Positions 24,481 to 33,642 are shown, numbered from the stretch's first letter. The stretch is DNA of 64,000 bases from Collinsella sp. (GCA_019414055.1 DXMV01000018.1:1-64000); one strand, 5' to 3'. The notes: generated from the letters alone by a model not told the origin. A program made the numbers and translations.

Positions 24481-25410
24481 ATGAAGATTCCCGTAGATAA
24501 GTTGACCAGCGCTTTTAAGATGGGCGCGTCTGTTAAGAAGGATTCCGATACACCGGTGCGTGTCTCGGTTTACCTTGATTCGACTGCGTCTCGCTTTTTG
24601 GTCGAGACGGTGCGCGATGCCTTTGTGCCGCAGACGACTTCGGGCATTGTGCGTGTTGATCGCCTGGGGGAGGACCGTATCGTTCCCAAGGCCGATACCG
24701 ACGTGGTGTTGGTCCTCTCGTGCGGCTCCGACCGCCTGGAGAGTGCCGTGCAGGAGCTCGTGATCGCCGGCGCGCCCGTGTGCGTGCTTGCCGAGTCCGC
24801 CGTCGAGGTACCGTTCGTTGAGGAATCTACGCCCATGCTTGGCGTGGTGGCGGCGACCGACAAGACCTATCTGCTCGAGACGCTTGCCCGCTGGATTCTC
24901 GATCGTACGGACAAGGAGACGGCTTTTGCCGCCAACTTTGCCTTCATGCGCATCGCGGCGGCCAATCGTATCATCACCTCGTGTGCGCTCACCAATATGG
25001 CGACCGGCGCGCTGGTGTTTTTGCCGGGCGCCGATTATCCCGTTATGGCGCTGGCGCAGGTGGGCATGCTCTTTGAGCTCGCGGCCATCTTTGGACGCGG
25101 CATTAAGCCTGAGCGCGGCTACGAGGTCGCAGGCGTGCTCGCCGGCGGTCTGGTGATTCGCGCCGTCACCCGCGCATTGGTGAAGCAGACGCCGCACATC
25201 GGCTTTGTCGTTAAGGCGCTTACCGCCGCCGCGGGTACCTATGGCATGGGCCGCGCGCTCGTGTCGCTCTACGAGCGCGATGTGGACTACAGCCGTGCCA
25301 ACGAGGTCGCTGCCGCCACGTTCTCGCGCGTTCGCGACCTGGTGACCACGGTCGCCGGTGCCACCCGTCCTATGGCGTCCTATCAAGACGCATCCGATCT
25401 CGCTGCTTAG
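24481..25410 (+). CDS. DUF697-like membrane protein, function unknown
   Basis: The 309-residue protein has an N-terminal soluble half (about 1-150), with a strand-rich segment VRVSVYLDSTASRFLVETVRDAF that resembles a small Rossmann-like sensor. The C-terminal half, with NRIITSCALTNMATGAL, FLPGADYPVMALAQVGMLFEL and further hydrophobic stretches, resembles DUF697 proteins. Those are often linked to GTPases or membrane stress in other bacteria. No GTPase is adjacent here. It follows rodA by 18 bases and precedes the radical SAM gene by 10, so it is probably co-transcribed. The function is not known to me. Confidence 0.65.
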   Translation: MKIPVDKLTSAFKMGASVKKDSDTPVRVSVYLDSTASRFLVETVRDAFVPQTTSGIVRVDRLGEDRIVPKADTDVVLVLSCGSDRLESAVQELVIAGAPVCVLAESAVEVPFVEESTPMLGVVAATDKTYLLETLARWILDRTDKETAFAANFAFMRIAAANRIITSCALTNMATGALVFLPGADYPVMALAQVGMLFELAAIFGRGIKPERGYEVAGVLAGGLVIRAVTRALVKQTPHIGFVVKALTAAAGTYGMGRALVSLYERDVDYSRANEVAAATFSRVRDLVTTVAGATRPMASYQDASDLAA

Positions 25411-25420
25411 GGGTTTTCCG

Positions 25421-27298
25421 TTGCGCGTTCCGTATCAAGACTGTTTTCATTTAATTGAGCCACTGCTCGCCAAGGTCGAGAAGCCGAGCCGCTATATCGA
25501 TCACGAGTGGGGCACGCTTTCAAAGGCCGATGCCGACTATCGCTGCTGCATGATCTATCCGGACGTGTATGAGGTCGGTCTGCCCAACCAGGGCATCGCC
25601 ATTCTCTACAACATCCTTAATCAGGCCGAGGGCATCTCCTGCGAGCGAGGCTACGTGCCGTGGCCCGATATGGGCGACGCCATGCGCGAGGCGGGGATTC
25701 CGCTGCTGTCGCTCGAGGGTGCAGCGCCCGTGGCCTCGTTCGACATTGTCGGTATGCACGTGCCGCACGAGATGGCTGTGACGAACTTCCTCGAAGCGCT
25801 CGATCTCGCCGGCATTCCGCTGTTGGCTGCCGACCGTACCGAGGACGATCCCATTATCGTCGCCGGCGGTCCTTCGGTGTATAACCCCGAGCCGTACGCG
25901 GCATTCTTCGATGCCATCCTCATTGGCGAGGGCGAGGAGTCGCTGCTCGAAATCTGTCAGCTGCATCGCCGCTTGCGCGACGAGGGCGTCTCGCGCGCTC
26001 AGATTGTCGAGCGGCTCGCGACGGTCGCCGGTACCTATGTGCCGTCCCTGTATGAGGTGCGCTATGACGAGCCCTGCTCGCCGCATGGCTACACCGTGCC
26101 GCGCGAGGGTAAGGACGTTCCGCCGGTAGTCTACAAGCGCGTCGTCGAGGACTTTGGTGCCACCAATCCGCTTTCTCAGTCGTGCGTGCCGTATGCGCAG
26201 CTCGTCCACGATCGCCTGTCTATCGAGATCTTGCGCGGCTGCGCCCGCGGCTGCCGTTTTTGCCAGGCAGGCATGACGTATCGTCCGGTACGCGAGCGCT
26301 CGGCCGACCAGATCGTGTCATCGGTGATCCAGGGCTTGGAAAAGACTGGCTATGACGAGGTGTCGCTTACCTCGCTTTCGACGACCGACCACTCCTGCAT
26401 CCGCGACGTGCTCGGTAGGCTCAACCGTCGTCTGGAGGACACGGGCATTCGCGTGTCCATTCCGTCGCAGCGCTTGGATTCGTTTGGCGTTGATATGGCC
26501 GAGTCGGTCGCCGGCGAAAAGAAGGGCGGCCTGACGTTCGCGCCCGAGGCGGGCAGCCAGCGTATGCGCGACATCATTAACAAGAACGTGACCGAGGAGG
26601 ACCTGGACCGTGCGGCCAAGGCGGCCTTCGAGGCCGGCTGGAACCGCATGAAACTCTACTTTATGATGGGCCTTCCCGGCGAGCGCGACGAGGATATCGT
26701 GGCTATCGCCAACCTGGCCGATCACGTGCTGGAGCTCGGCCGCTCCGTGGTGCCCAAGGCGCGCCGCGGGTCTATCTCGGTGTCTATCTCTGTTTCGGTG
26801 TTCATCCCCAAGGCGGCAACGCCCTTCCAGTGGTGCCCGCAGCTCGATTACGACGACGTCAAGCGCCGCCAGAAGCTGCTCATCACGAGCGTGCGCAACC
26901 GCGCCGTTCGCGTACACTACCACGATGCGGAGACCTCGCTTATCGAGGCAGCGCTCTCCCGTGCCGGTCGCGATATGACGCCGGTCATCATCGATGCCTG
27001 GCGTGCGGGCTCGCGCTTCGACGCCTGGGTGGAGCACTTCTCGCTCGACAACTGGAAGGAGGCCGCTGCCAAAAACAGAATCGACCTTAATGAGCTCGTG
27101 CACCTGCCCTACGAGTTGGACTGGCGCCTGCCGTGGGAGCACGTGAGCCCCGGCTGCACGCGCGGCTTCCTCGAGCGCGAGTACCGTCGCTCGCTCGAGG
27201 GCGTCACGACGCCCGACTGCACCCGCACGTCGTGCACCGGCTGCGGAATCTGCCCCACGCTCCATGCCAAGAACGTATTGATGGGTGATCGCGCATGA
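25421..27298 (+). CDS. B12-binding-type radical SAM protein (TIGR03960-like)
   Basis: The 625-residue protein belongs to a conserved radical SAM family usually found next to a DUF2344 partner, as here, ahead of rplU-rpmA. Residues about 1-200 resemble a cobalamin-binding Rossmann domain (MIYPDVYEVGLPNQG, VAGGPSVYNPEPYAAF, GEGEESL). The radical SAM cluster is RGCARGCRFCQAG (Cys about 274, 278, 281), followed by EVSLTSLSTTDH and FAPEAGSQRMRDIINK. A further Cys-rich motif CTRTSCTGCGICP near the C-terminus may hold another Fe-S cluster. The chemistry is not known to me; neighbours suggest RNA or ribosome modification. The TTG at 25421 is preferred; an upstream ATG at 25358 lies inside the previous gene. 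Confidence 0.85.
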   Translation: MRVPYQDCFHLIEPLLAKVEKPSRYIDHEWGTLSKADADYRCCMIYPDVYEVGLPNQGIAILYNILNQAEGISCERGYVPWPDMGDAMREAGIPLLSLEGAAPVASFDIVGMHVPHEMAVTNFLEALDLAGIPLLAADRTEDDPIIVAGGPSVYNPEPYAAFFDAILIGEGEESLLEICQLHRRLRDEGVSRAQIVERLATVAGTYVPSLYEVRYDEPCSPHGYTVPREGKDVPPVVYKRVVEDFGATNPLSQSCVPYAQLVHDRLSIEILRGCARGCRFCQAGMTYRPVRERSADQIVSSVIQGLEKTGYDEVSLTSLSTTDHSCIRDVLGRLNRRLEDTGIRVSIPSQRLDSFGVDMAESVAGEKKGGLTFAPEAGSQRMRDIINKNVTEEDLDRAAKAAFEAGWNRMKLYFMMGLPGERDEDIVAIANLADHVLELGRSVVPKARRGSISVSISVSVFIPKAATPFQWCPQLDYDDVKRRQKLLITSVRNRAVRVHYHDAETSLIEAALSRAGRDMTPVIIDAWRAGSRFDAWVEHFSLDNWKEAAAKNRIDLNELVHLPYELDWRLPWEHVSPGCTRGFLEREYRRSLEGVTTPDCTRTSCTGCGICPTLHAKNVLMGDRA

Positions 27299-28107
27299 GT
27301 GAGCGCTTGACCGACAACCCCACGCTCTTTAGGCTGCGCGTTCGCTACGGCAAGCGCGATCGCCTTAAGTACCTGGGCCATCTGGAACTGGTCCATACCA
27401 TTGAGCGCATCGTGCGCCGTGCGGGCCTGCCCTATGCCGTCACGCAGGGCTTCTCTCCGCACATGCGCGTGGGCTTCTCTTCGGCGCTTCCGGTGGGTAC
27501 GTCGTCGACCTGCGAGTGGTATGACCTGTTTATGACCGAGTTCGTGGCGCTCGACGAGGCCTTTGAGCGCCTGGCGGCGGCATCGCCTGCCGATCTGGCG
27601 CCTATCGAGGCTGCCTACATCGACGTGCGCACGCCGGCTCTGACGGCTCAGCTTACGCGTCTGTCGTACCGCATCGACTTGCATCTGGACCCCGAGGCCC
27701 CCGTGAGCGCCGAGGAGGTACGCGCCGCGATCGACACGTTGCGTGCAGGCCATGGCATCGACTATGCACGCGGTAGGAAGAGCAAGCGCTTAGACCTTGA
27801 CCACACACTGGTGGGCTATGAGCTCACGGAGGGGGAGCGTCCGGACCATCTGGTGCTCATGCTCGACACCCATGCCGACAACGAGGGCTCCATGCGTCCG
27901 GAGATTTTGCTTTCTGCTGCTGATGTTTTGTTGCAGGGCTTGACCCCGGGCGTCGATGCACCTATTGTTTCCACCGGTATGCAAGACCTCGTGACCATCT
28001 GCTCCTACGATGTCGAGCGTCAGAATCAAGCATGCGAGGACGACGAGGGCCGACTCGTCAGCCCCATACCTGTGCGAACTTGTGGATTTGCTCCACATAC
28101 TCGTTGA
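27295..28107 (+). CDS. DUF2344 (TIGR03936-like) partner of the radical SAM protein
   Basis: The 270-residue protein begins with RLRVRYGKRDRLKYLGHLEL and continues AGLPYAVTQGFSPHMRVGFSSALPVG, the hallmark of the DUF2344 family. In some genomes this domain is fused to the preceding radical SAM protein. The start ATG overlaps the previous stop as ATGA, so translation is coupled. Molecular function is unknown to me. The promoter for rplU begins at its 3' end. Confidence 0.85.
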   Translation: MSERLTDNPTLFRLRVRYGKRDRLKYLGHLELVHTIERIVRRAGLPYAVTQGFSPHMRVGFSSALPVGTSSTCEWYDLFMTEFVALDEAFERLAAASPADLAPIEAAYIDVRTPALTAQLTRLSYRIDLHLDPEAPVSAEEVRAAIDTLRAGHGIDYARGRKSKRLDLDHTLVGYELTEGERPDHLVLMLDTHADNEGSMRPEILLSAADVLLQGLTPGVDAPIVSTGMQDLVTICSYDVERQNQACEDDEGRLVSPIPVRTCGFAPHTR

Positions 28108-28132
28108 CGGGGGTATTATCGCCTGCTACTAT
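28104..28132 (+). promoter_or_regulatory. Promoter of rplU-rpmA
   Basis: TTGACG (28104-28109) and TACTAT (28127-28132) are separated by 17 bases, 43 bases upstream of the rplU ATG. The -35 box overlaps the DUF2344 stop codon. Confidence 0.7.
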
Positions 28133-28174
28133 ATTCGGCTGTTGCACTAACTGATGCATGAAGGGCAAGTAAAC

Positions 28175-28549
28175 ATGTACGCAATCGTTAACACGGGCGG
28201 CAAGCAGTACAAGGTCGCCACCGACGATGTCATCACCGTCGAGAAGATCGAGGGCAATGAGGGCGACAAGGTCACCCTGCCGGTCATCTTCCTCAACGAT
28301 GGTAAGAAGATCGTCACCGATCCCGACAAGCTGGCCAAGGCCAAGGTTACCGCTCAGATCGTTGAGCAGTTCAAGGGCGAGAAGCAGCTGGTCTTCAAGT
28401 TCCACAAGCGTAAGCGCTATCGTCGTCTGAAGGGTCACCGTCAGCAGCTCACCAAGCTGAAGATCGTGAAGGTTCAGGCTACGTCCCGCGCCAAGAAGGC
28501 TGTCAAGGCAGAGGCCGAGGCTGTTGCCGAGGCTCCCGTCGCCGAGTAG
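28175..28549 (+). CDS. rplU: Large-subunit ribosomal protein bL21
   Basis: bL21 binds 23S rRNA in the 50S subunit. The 124 residues start MYAIVNTGGKQYKV and include the basic loop FKFHKRKRYRRLKGHRQQLT typical of L21. A C-terminal extension of about 20 residues rich in Ala, Glu and Lys exceeds the usual ~103 residues. The ATG at 28175 follows GAAGGGC; a possible ATG at 28154 adds unrelated residues. rpmA follows after 33 bases. Confidence 0.96.
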   Translation: MYAIVNTGGKQYKVATDDVITVEKIEGNEGDKVTLPVIFLNDGKKIVTDPDKLAKAKVTAQIVEQFKGEKQLVFKFHKRKRYRRLKGHRQQLTKLKIVKVQATSRAKKAVKAEAEAVAEAPVAE

Positions 28550-28582
28550 ATTACACTCGTAACGAAAGAGTAGGTATACACA

Positions 28583-28840
28583 ATGGCACACAAAAAAGGA
28601 CTCGGTTCCTCCCGTAATGGCCGTGACTCCCGCGGTCAGCGCCTTGGCACGAAGCGCTATGCCGGCCAGACGGTAACCACGGGCACGATTCTCGTCCGTC
28701 AGCACGGCACTCACATCCACCCGGGTGAGAACGTTGGCCGTGGCAAGGACGACACGCTGTTCGCGCTGGTCGACGGTACCGTTGAGTTCCACAAGGGTAT
28801 CAAGCACAGGGTCAGCGTACGCCCGCTCGCGAACGCGTAA
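28583..28840 (+). CDS. rpmA: Large-subunit ribosomal protein bL27
   Basis: bL27 sits by the peptidyl transferase centre. The 85-residue protein begins MAHKKGLGSSRNGRDSRGQR and contains VRQHGTHIHPGENVGRGKDDTL, diagnostic of L27. No N-terminal cleavage extension as found in Firmicutes is present. An intrinsic terminator follows before obgE. Confidence 0.97.
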   Translation: MAHKKGLGSSRNGRDSRGQRLGTKRYAGQTVTTGTILVRQHGTHIHPGENVGRGKDDTLFALVDGTVEFHKGIKHRVSVRPLANA

Positions 28841-28865
28841 TTCACCCTTCATAGAGCACATATGT

Positions 28866-28907
28866 GGGAGGCACTTGAGTTTTAGGATTCAAGGGTCTCC
28901 CTCTTTT
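28866..28907 (+). terminator. Terminator after rpmA
   Basis: GGGAG (28866-28870) pairs with CTCCC, and the inner CTTGA pairs with TCAAG. The stem runs into TCTTTTT. It separates rplU-rpmA from obgE, whose ribosome site follows immediately. Confidence 0.65.
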
Positions 28908-28924
28908 TGTAGGAGGCGATTCTG

Positions 28925-30382
28925 TTGTCACAGTTCACCGATATCAGCCGCATTAACGTGTGCGGCGGCGACGGCGGTGCCGGATGCATGTCGTTTAGGC
29001 GCGAGGCCTTTGTCCCCAAGGGTGGCCCCGATGGCGGCGACGGCGGTCGTGGCGGCAATGTCGTCATCCAGGCCGATGCTCAGCTGTCTTCACTGATCGA
29101 TTACCGCTTTAAGCATCATTTTCGTGCCGAGCGCGGAACGCACGGTCAGGGCGCCCGCCGTAACGGAAAGAGCGGCGAGGACCTTATCTTGAAGGTTCCC
29201 ATGGGCACCGTGGTGCGCGAGCTCGACCCCGAGACGCAGACCCCGATGTTCGAGATTGCCGATTTGGTGCATGATGGCGAGCGCGTTGTCGTAGCGCCCG
29301 GCGGTGCCGGTGGCCTGGGCAATACGCACTTTGTGACGTCGGTGCGCCGCGCGCCCGCATTCGCCCAGCTGGGCGAGCCGGCCGAGGAGCACTGGATTGA
29401 GCTCGAGATGAAGCTCATGGCCGATGCCGCGCTCGTGGGCTTCCCCTCGGTGGGTAAGTCCTCACTCATCGCGCGCATGAGTGCCGCCCGACCCAAGATC
29501 GCCGACTATCCGTTTACCACGCTCGTGCCCAACCTGGGTATGGTGCGTGCCGGCGAGTACTCCTATGTCGTTGCCGACGTCCCCGGTCTTATCGAGGGTG
29601 CGAGCGAGGGCAAGGGCCTGGGCCATCAGTTCCTGCGCCACATCGAGCGCACCGCACTCATCATGCATGTCGTCGATATGACGGGCGGTTTTGAGGATCG
29701 CGATCCGGTCGAGGACTATCGCATCATCAACCGCGAGCTCGAGCAGTATGGCGCCGAGCTTTCGGAGCGCCCGCAGATCGTCGTCGCCAACAAGTGCGAT
29801 GCACCGGGCACGGCTGACAAGATTGCCGACCTCAAGCGCGCTGCGCTCGACGATGGACATATGTTCTTTGCCGTGTCCGCCGTGACGGGCGCCGGTCTCA
29901 ACACCCTGATGCTTGCCGTGGGCGAGCAGGTGGCTAAGCTGCGCGCCGAGTTGGCTGTCTCCGATGAGCCGGTCGATCTGCGCGATGATGAGTGGGAGCG
30001 CCGTCGCTTGCAGCGTGAGAAGCGTTTCCGCATTGTTCAGGAAGAGACCCATGCCTTCCGCGTGGTCGGTCGCGCCATCGAGCGCATGGTCATCCAGACC
30101 GACTGGGAAAACGAGGAGGCCGTCATCTACCTGCAGCATAAGTTTGCGCGCATGGGTGTTGACGACGCGCTCGAGAAGGCCGGCTGCCGTGCGGGCGACG
30201 AGGTCCGCATTTGCCAACGCGCCTTTGACTTTGAGGGCGCCGAGGACTTCTCGGAGTACGAGGAGGAGCTTGGGGACGAAGGCGTTGAGGTCTTTGACGT
30301 AGCCGATGCTGCGGACGAGGGCGTCGAGGTTGTCGATGCGGCGGACGTCGCGGATGATGTCGAGACCCCGGAGGGCGAGTAA
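28925..30382 (+). CDS. obgE: GTPase ObgE/CgtA
   Basis: Obg is an essential GTPase in 50S ribosome assembly and stress control. The 485 residues consist of the glycine-rich Obg domain (about 1-160, GGDGGAGCMSFRREAFVPKGGPDGG as successive motifs), the G domain with P-loop GFPSVGKSS (172-180), DVPGLIEGA and NKCD, and a C-terminal OCT domain (about 360-440, FRVVGRAIERMV ... CRAGDEVRI). The final ~40 residues are acidic with repeated VEV/DAAD units. TTG at 28925 has AGGAGG upstream. Confidence 0.95.
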   Translation: MSQFTDISRINVCGGDGGAGCMSFRREAFVPKGGPDGGDGGRGGNVVIQADAQLSSLIDYRFKHHFRAERGTHGQGARRNGKSGEDLILKVPMGTVVRELDPETQTPMFEIADLVHDGERVVVAPGGAGGLGNTHFVTSVRRAPAFAQLGEPAEEHWIELEMKLMADAALVGFPSVGKSSLIARMSAARPKIADYPFTTLVPNLGMVRAGEYSYVVADVPGLIEGASEGKGLGHQFLRHIERTALIMHVVDMTGGFEDRDPVEDYRIINRELEQYGAELSERPQIVVANKCDAPGTADKIADLKRAALDDGHMFFAVSAVTGAGLNTLMLAVGEQVAKLRAELAVSDEPVDLRDDEWERRRLQREKRFRIVQEETHAFRVVGRAIERMVIQTDWENEEAVIYLQHKFARMGVDDALEKAGCRAGDEVRICQRAFDFEGAEDFSEYEEELGDEGVEVFDVADAADEGVEVVDAADVADDVETPEGE

Positions 30383-30385
30383 GTC

Positions 30386-31063
30386 ATGTCGCTGCGCGGT
30401 GGAATTGGTCTGCCTGAGCTGCCTATCAAGGATGGGCAGGAGTTTCGGCTTGGCATTATGGGTGGCACCTTCGACCCGATTCATTACGGGCACTTGGTTA
30501 CCGCCGAGCAGGCGCGCGAGTCGCTCGACTTGGACGCCGTGCTCTTTATGCCGGCCGGCTCTCCCGCCTTTAAGCTCGACAAACCGGTGACGCCTGCTGA
30601 GGACCGTTATGCCATGACGGTCCTCGCCACCGCTGCGAATCCGGCTTTTTTGGCGAGCCGATTCGAGATCGACCGTCCGGGCGTGACCTATACGGCCGAT
30701 ACGCTTCATGCCCTTCGCGACTTTTACCCGCCTCAGGTAAAGCTCTACTTTATTACGGGCGCCGACGCGATTATCGATATTGTGACCTGGCATGATGCCG
30801 ACCGAATCGCCGAGCTTGCCACGTTTATTGCGGCGACGCGACCGGGCTTTGATATCGATACTGCTCGCGCGCGAATCAAAGAGTCAGGCCTGCCGTTTGA
30901 CGTGCGGTATATCCAGATTCCGGCGCTGGCGATTAGCTCGACCAACATTCGCAAGCGGGTTGCCCGTGGCATGAGCGTGCGCTATCTTACGAGCGAGTCC
31001 GTGCTCGGCTATATTCGCAAACGCGGGTTGTATACCGATCTGGGTCAAGAAGATTTTGAGTGA
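30386..31063 (+). CDS. nadD: Nicotinate-nucleotide adenylyltransferase
   Basis: NadD adenylates nicotinate mononucleotide in NAD synthesis. The 225 residues contain the nucleotidyltransferase motif GGTFDPIHYGHLV after a 23-residue leader, FITGADAIIDIVTWHD and the ATP-binding SSTNIRKRVARG. It follows obgE by 3 bases and precedes yqeK by 12, the common obg-nadD-yqeK-rsfS order. Confidence 0.94.
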   Translation: MSLRGGIGLPELPIKDGQEFRLGIMGGTFDPIHYGHLVTAEQARESLDLDAVLFMPAGSPAFKLDKPVTPAEDRYAMTVLATAANPAFLASRFEIDRPGVTYTADTLHALRDFYPPQVKLYFITGADAIIDIVTWHDADRIAELATFIAATRPGFDIDTARARIKESGLPFDVRYIQIPALAISSTNIRKRVARGMSVRYLTSESVLGYIRKRGLYTDLGQEDFE

Positions 31064-31075
31064 TGGGGGTCTACG

Positions 31076-31684
31076 TTGTCGGTAGAGGATCAGTTTGAGG
31101 GCGATGAGCGCGCGCTGCTCAAGCGCATTCAAGAGCTACTCGATGTGCGTATGAAGGATAAGCGCAAGCGCTACATGCATTCGCTGGGTGTTGCCGAGAC
31201 CGCGCTTCATCTGGCTGAGGTCTACCGCGTTGACCGCTTTGATGCCGCTGCCGCTGGCCTGATTCATGACTGGGATAAGGTACTCTCCGATGACGAGCTC
31301 GTGGCCCGCGCGTTGCACTACGGCATTAAGGTTGCCGGCTCTCCTTCGGCCGCGACGCCGCTGCTGCATGGCCCGGTTGCCGCCTATGAGCTTCCGCAGC
31401 TATTTCCCGAGCTATCGCCAGCCGTTTTCCAGGCTGTCGACCGTCACACGGTGGGCGCCTGCGACATGACGCCGCTCGATATGGTGGTCTTTGTGGCCGA
31501 TGCCATCGAGCCCAACCGCCATGGTGATTATGCCCACGCGCTGCGCAAGATGGTGGGGGAGTCGACACTTGACGAGTTGTTCTTCTCCTGTTTTGCGCAG
31601 GGTCTGGTCTACGTGATCCAGTCCGGGCGCTATCTTTATCCCACGGCTATTACGATTTACAACCATTACGCCCAGCTGCGCTAG
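31076..31684 (+). CDS. yqeK: HD-domain hydrolase, YqeK family
   Basis: YqeK proteins are HD-domain phosphohydrolases; members have been described as symmetrical Ap4A hydrolases. The 202 residues show HSLGVAETALHLAEVY, the HD pair in GLIHDWDK, HGPVAAYEL and VDRHTVGACDMTPLDMVVFVADAIEPNR, giving all metal-binding His and Asp positions. TTG at 31076 has a weak GGGGG ribosome site upstream. It lies between nadD and rsfS. Confidence 0.88.
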   Translation: MSVEDQFEGDERALLKRIQELLDVRMKDKRKRYMHSLGVAETALHLAEVYRVDRFDAAAAGLIHDWDKVLSDDELVARALHYGIKVAGSPSAATPLLHGPVAAYELPQLFPELSPAVFQAVDRHTVGACDMTPLDMVVFVADAIEPNRHGDYAHALRKMVGESTLDELFFSCFAQGLVYVIQSGRYLYPTAITIYNHYAQLR

Positions 31685-31712
31685 CTCGGGTGTGTCTAGA
31701 AAGAGGTATTCC

Positions 31713-32168
31713 ATGGCCGATGAGACCATGACTGACGAGCAGATTCTTGAAGGTGTGGAGCACAAGAGCTTCGTTGCCACGTCCGACCGCACCGCTGCCT
31801 CGCTGTCCGCGAGCGGTGTCGCCGCCGAGGATGTCGCCCGCGCCGCCGCGCAGGCCGCCTACGACAAGAAGGGCGAGGACGTGCAGGTGCTCGATCTGAC
31901 CGAGCTCTCCGACGTGTGCGATTACTTTGTGATCGCCACCGGTACCAACAACCGTCAGGTCGATTCTATCGTCGACGAGATCGAGGAGAAGGTTGCCGAG
32001 GCCTGCGGTGAGCACCCGTTCTCCATCGAGGGCCGCGAGCAGAAGACCTGGATGCTCATGGATTACGGCTCGGTTGTCGTCCACGTCTTCACCCCCGAGG
32101 CCCGCGACTTCTACCGCCTCGAGAAGCTCTGGGGCGACGCTCCCCAGCTCCCCCTCAATCTCCTCTAG
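31713..32168 (+). CDS. rsfS: Ribosomal silencing factor RsfS (Iojap)
   Basis: RsfS binds uL14 and blocks joining of ribosomal subunits when nutrients are scarce. The 151 residues include DLTELSDVCDYFVIATGTNNRQVDSI, the core of the family, and WMLMDYGSVVVHVFTPEARDFYRLEKLWGDA. An N-terminal extension of about 35 residues is not conserved in the short family members. The ATG at 31713 follows AGAAAGAGG. A strong terminator follows. Confidence 0.93.
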   Translation: MADETMTDEQILEGVEHKSFVATSDRTAASLSASGVAAEDVARAAAQAAYDKKGEDVQVLDLTELSDVCDYFVIATGTNNRQVDSIVDEIEEKVAEACGEHPFSIEGREQKTWMLMDYGSVVVHVFTPEARDFYRLEKLWGDAPQLPLNLL

Positions 32169-32213
32169 GACCTTATTTGGGCGGGGCTTCTCTAGAGCCA
32201 CCCTCTACCGTTC

Positions 32214-32255
32214 GCCGGGCAGTTGCACTACCTGCAGCTGCCCGGCTTTCTTTTT
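32214..32255 (+). terminator. Terminator after rsfS
   Basis: GCCGGGCAG (32214-32222) pairs with CTGCCCGGC (32238-32246), followed by TTTCTTTTT. It lies between the convergent rsfS and dinB genes. Confidence 0.8.
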
Positions 32256-32269
32256 GCCCAAAACGCAAA

Positions 32270-33526
32270 TCATTGGGAGGAGAAGCGGGATTGGCGGCCG
32301 AAGGATAGGGCGGTGTCGCCGAATTTGTCTCGGACGGCGTCGATGGCGACGGAGAGGTCGCGGCGGTCGCTGGATTGGGCTCCGCGGTCATCGATCTCGC
32401 AGAACAGGTCGGTCTGGATACCGCCTTGGTGGTTGAAGTCGCTCATGCCGATACCCGCCAGACGCACGTGCATGCCTTCTTGCCAGATATTGTCGAGCAG
32501 CTCGAGCGCTACGGCCACAAAGATATTCTCGTCGTCGGTGGGGTGGGGCAAGCGGCGCTGTGCCGTGCGTCCGCTGCCGTAAGAGTATTTGAGCTTGAGC
32601 GTGACGGTTCCGCCCGTCAGCTCCTGACGGCGCAGGCGGCGCCCGACCGACTCGCCGAGCAGCGCGATCGCCGCCTCGATATCCCCACGCTCAGTCAAAT
32701 CCTTCGCAAAGGTGCGCTCATTGCTCACCGATTTAACTTCACGTTCCTCTTCCAGGCTGGTGACCTCGGATACTTCGAGCCCCAAAGCACGTTGACGCAT
32801 GCGCTCGCCATTCACGCCAAAGATTGCAGCCAGGGTGGACTCTGGTGCGCGTGAAAGCTCGCCGAGCGTATAGACGCGCATGCGACGCAGTCGCTCCTCG
32901 GCTGAACGCCCGATTCCGCTCATGGCAGATACCGGCAGCGCGGCCAAAAAGCGCTGCTCGGTTCCGGGGCGCACGATGGTCAGACCATACGGCTTGTCGC
33001 GCTCGCTTGCGATCTTGGCCACTGTTTTGTTACAGCCTACGCCAATGGAGCAGGTCACTCCCAGCGCTGCCACGCGGTCGCTTATACGCCGCGCAACCAG
33101 CAGCGGGTCTTCGGGTGCAAAGCGGCCTGGCGTAATATCGATAAAGGCCTCGTCGATGGATACGCGCTCCACGCGCGGTGTCTCATCGGCAAGGATCGCC
33201 ATGACCTGCGTGCTCACCTCACGGTAGCGATCAAAGTGTCCGTGTGTCCAAATGGCCTGCGGGCACAGGCGCCGCGCCTCGGCCGAGGGCATGGCAGAAT
33301 GCACGCCAAAGCGACGCGCCTCGTACGAACACGTGGATACGACACCGCGTGACTCGGCGTCTCCGCCCACGATGAGCGGCTTTCCGCGCCATTCGGGATG
33401 ATCGAGCATCTCCACGCTCGCAAAAAATGCATCGAGGTCCATGAGGCCCACCGCCGGACCCGTCCAGGGCGGCGGCGTGACGCCCGCAGCATCCTCATAA
33501 CCGTATGTATGTTCGCGTCTTTCCAT
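32270..33526 (-). CDS. dinB: DNA polymerase IV (Y-family)
   Basis: This translesion polymerase copies past damaged bases. The 418 residues have the catalytic MDLDAFFASVE near residue 29, YEARRFGVHSAMP, the second acidic site VSIDEAFIDIT, the helix-hairpin-helix SAMSGIGRSAEERLRRM and a little-finger domain. No beta-clamp motif is obvious at the tail. The gene is divergent from rpsP. A TATACT lies only six bases before the ATG and no ribosome site is seen, so the message may be leaderless. No clear LexA box was found. Confidence 0.93.
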   Translation of the reverse strand: MERREHTYGYEDAAGVTPPPWTGPAVGLMDLDAFFASVEMLDHPEWRGKPLIVGGDAESRGVVSTCSYEARRFGVHSAMPSAEARRLCPQAIWTHGHFDRYREVSTQVMAILADETPRVERVSIDEAFIDITPGRFAPEDPLLVARRISDRVAALGVTCSIGVGCNKTVAKIASERDKPYGLTIVRPGTEQRFLAALPVSAMSGIGRSAEERLRRMRVYTLGELSRAPESTLAAIFGVNGERMRQRALGLEVSEVTSLEEEREVKSVSNERTFAKDLTERGDIEAAIALLGESVGRRLRRQELTGGTVTLKLKYSYGSGRTAQRRLPHPTDDENIFVAVALELLDNIWQEGMHVRLAGIGMSDFNHQGGIQTDLFCEIDDRGAQSSDRRDLSVAIDAVRDKFGDTALSFGRQSRFSSQ

Positions 33527-33532
33527 GTCATG

Positions 33533-33538
33533 AGTATA
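33533..33538 (-). promoter_or_regulatory. -10 box for a possibly leaderless dinB
   Basis: TATACT on the minus strand starts 12 bases before the dinB ATG. Transcription would begin at or within a base or two of the start codon. A matching -35 box is not obvious; TTGCAA is about 30 bases away. Confidence 0.35.
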
Positions 33539-33642
33539 CCGCGCAGCTCATGTGGGGTGCGTGGATGTGCTTGCAAATCGCGAATTCTTGTCTAAGATAT
33601 GGATTTGCCCTCGACTACACCGAAGAAGTTGGTCTCACGGAC

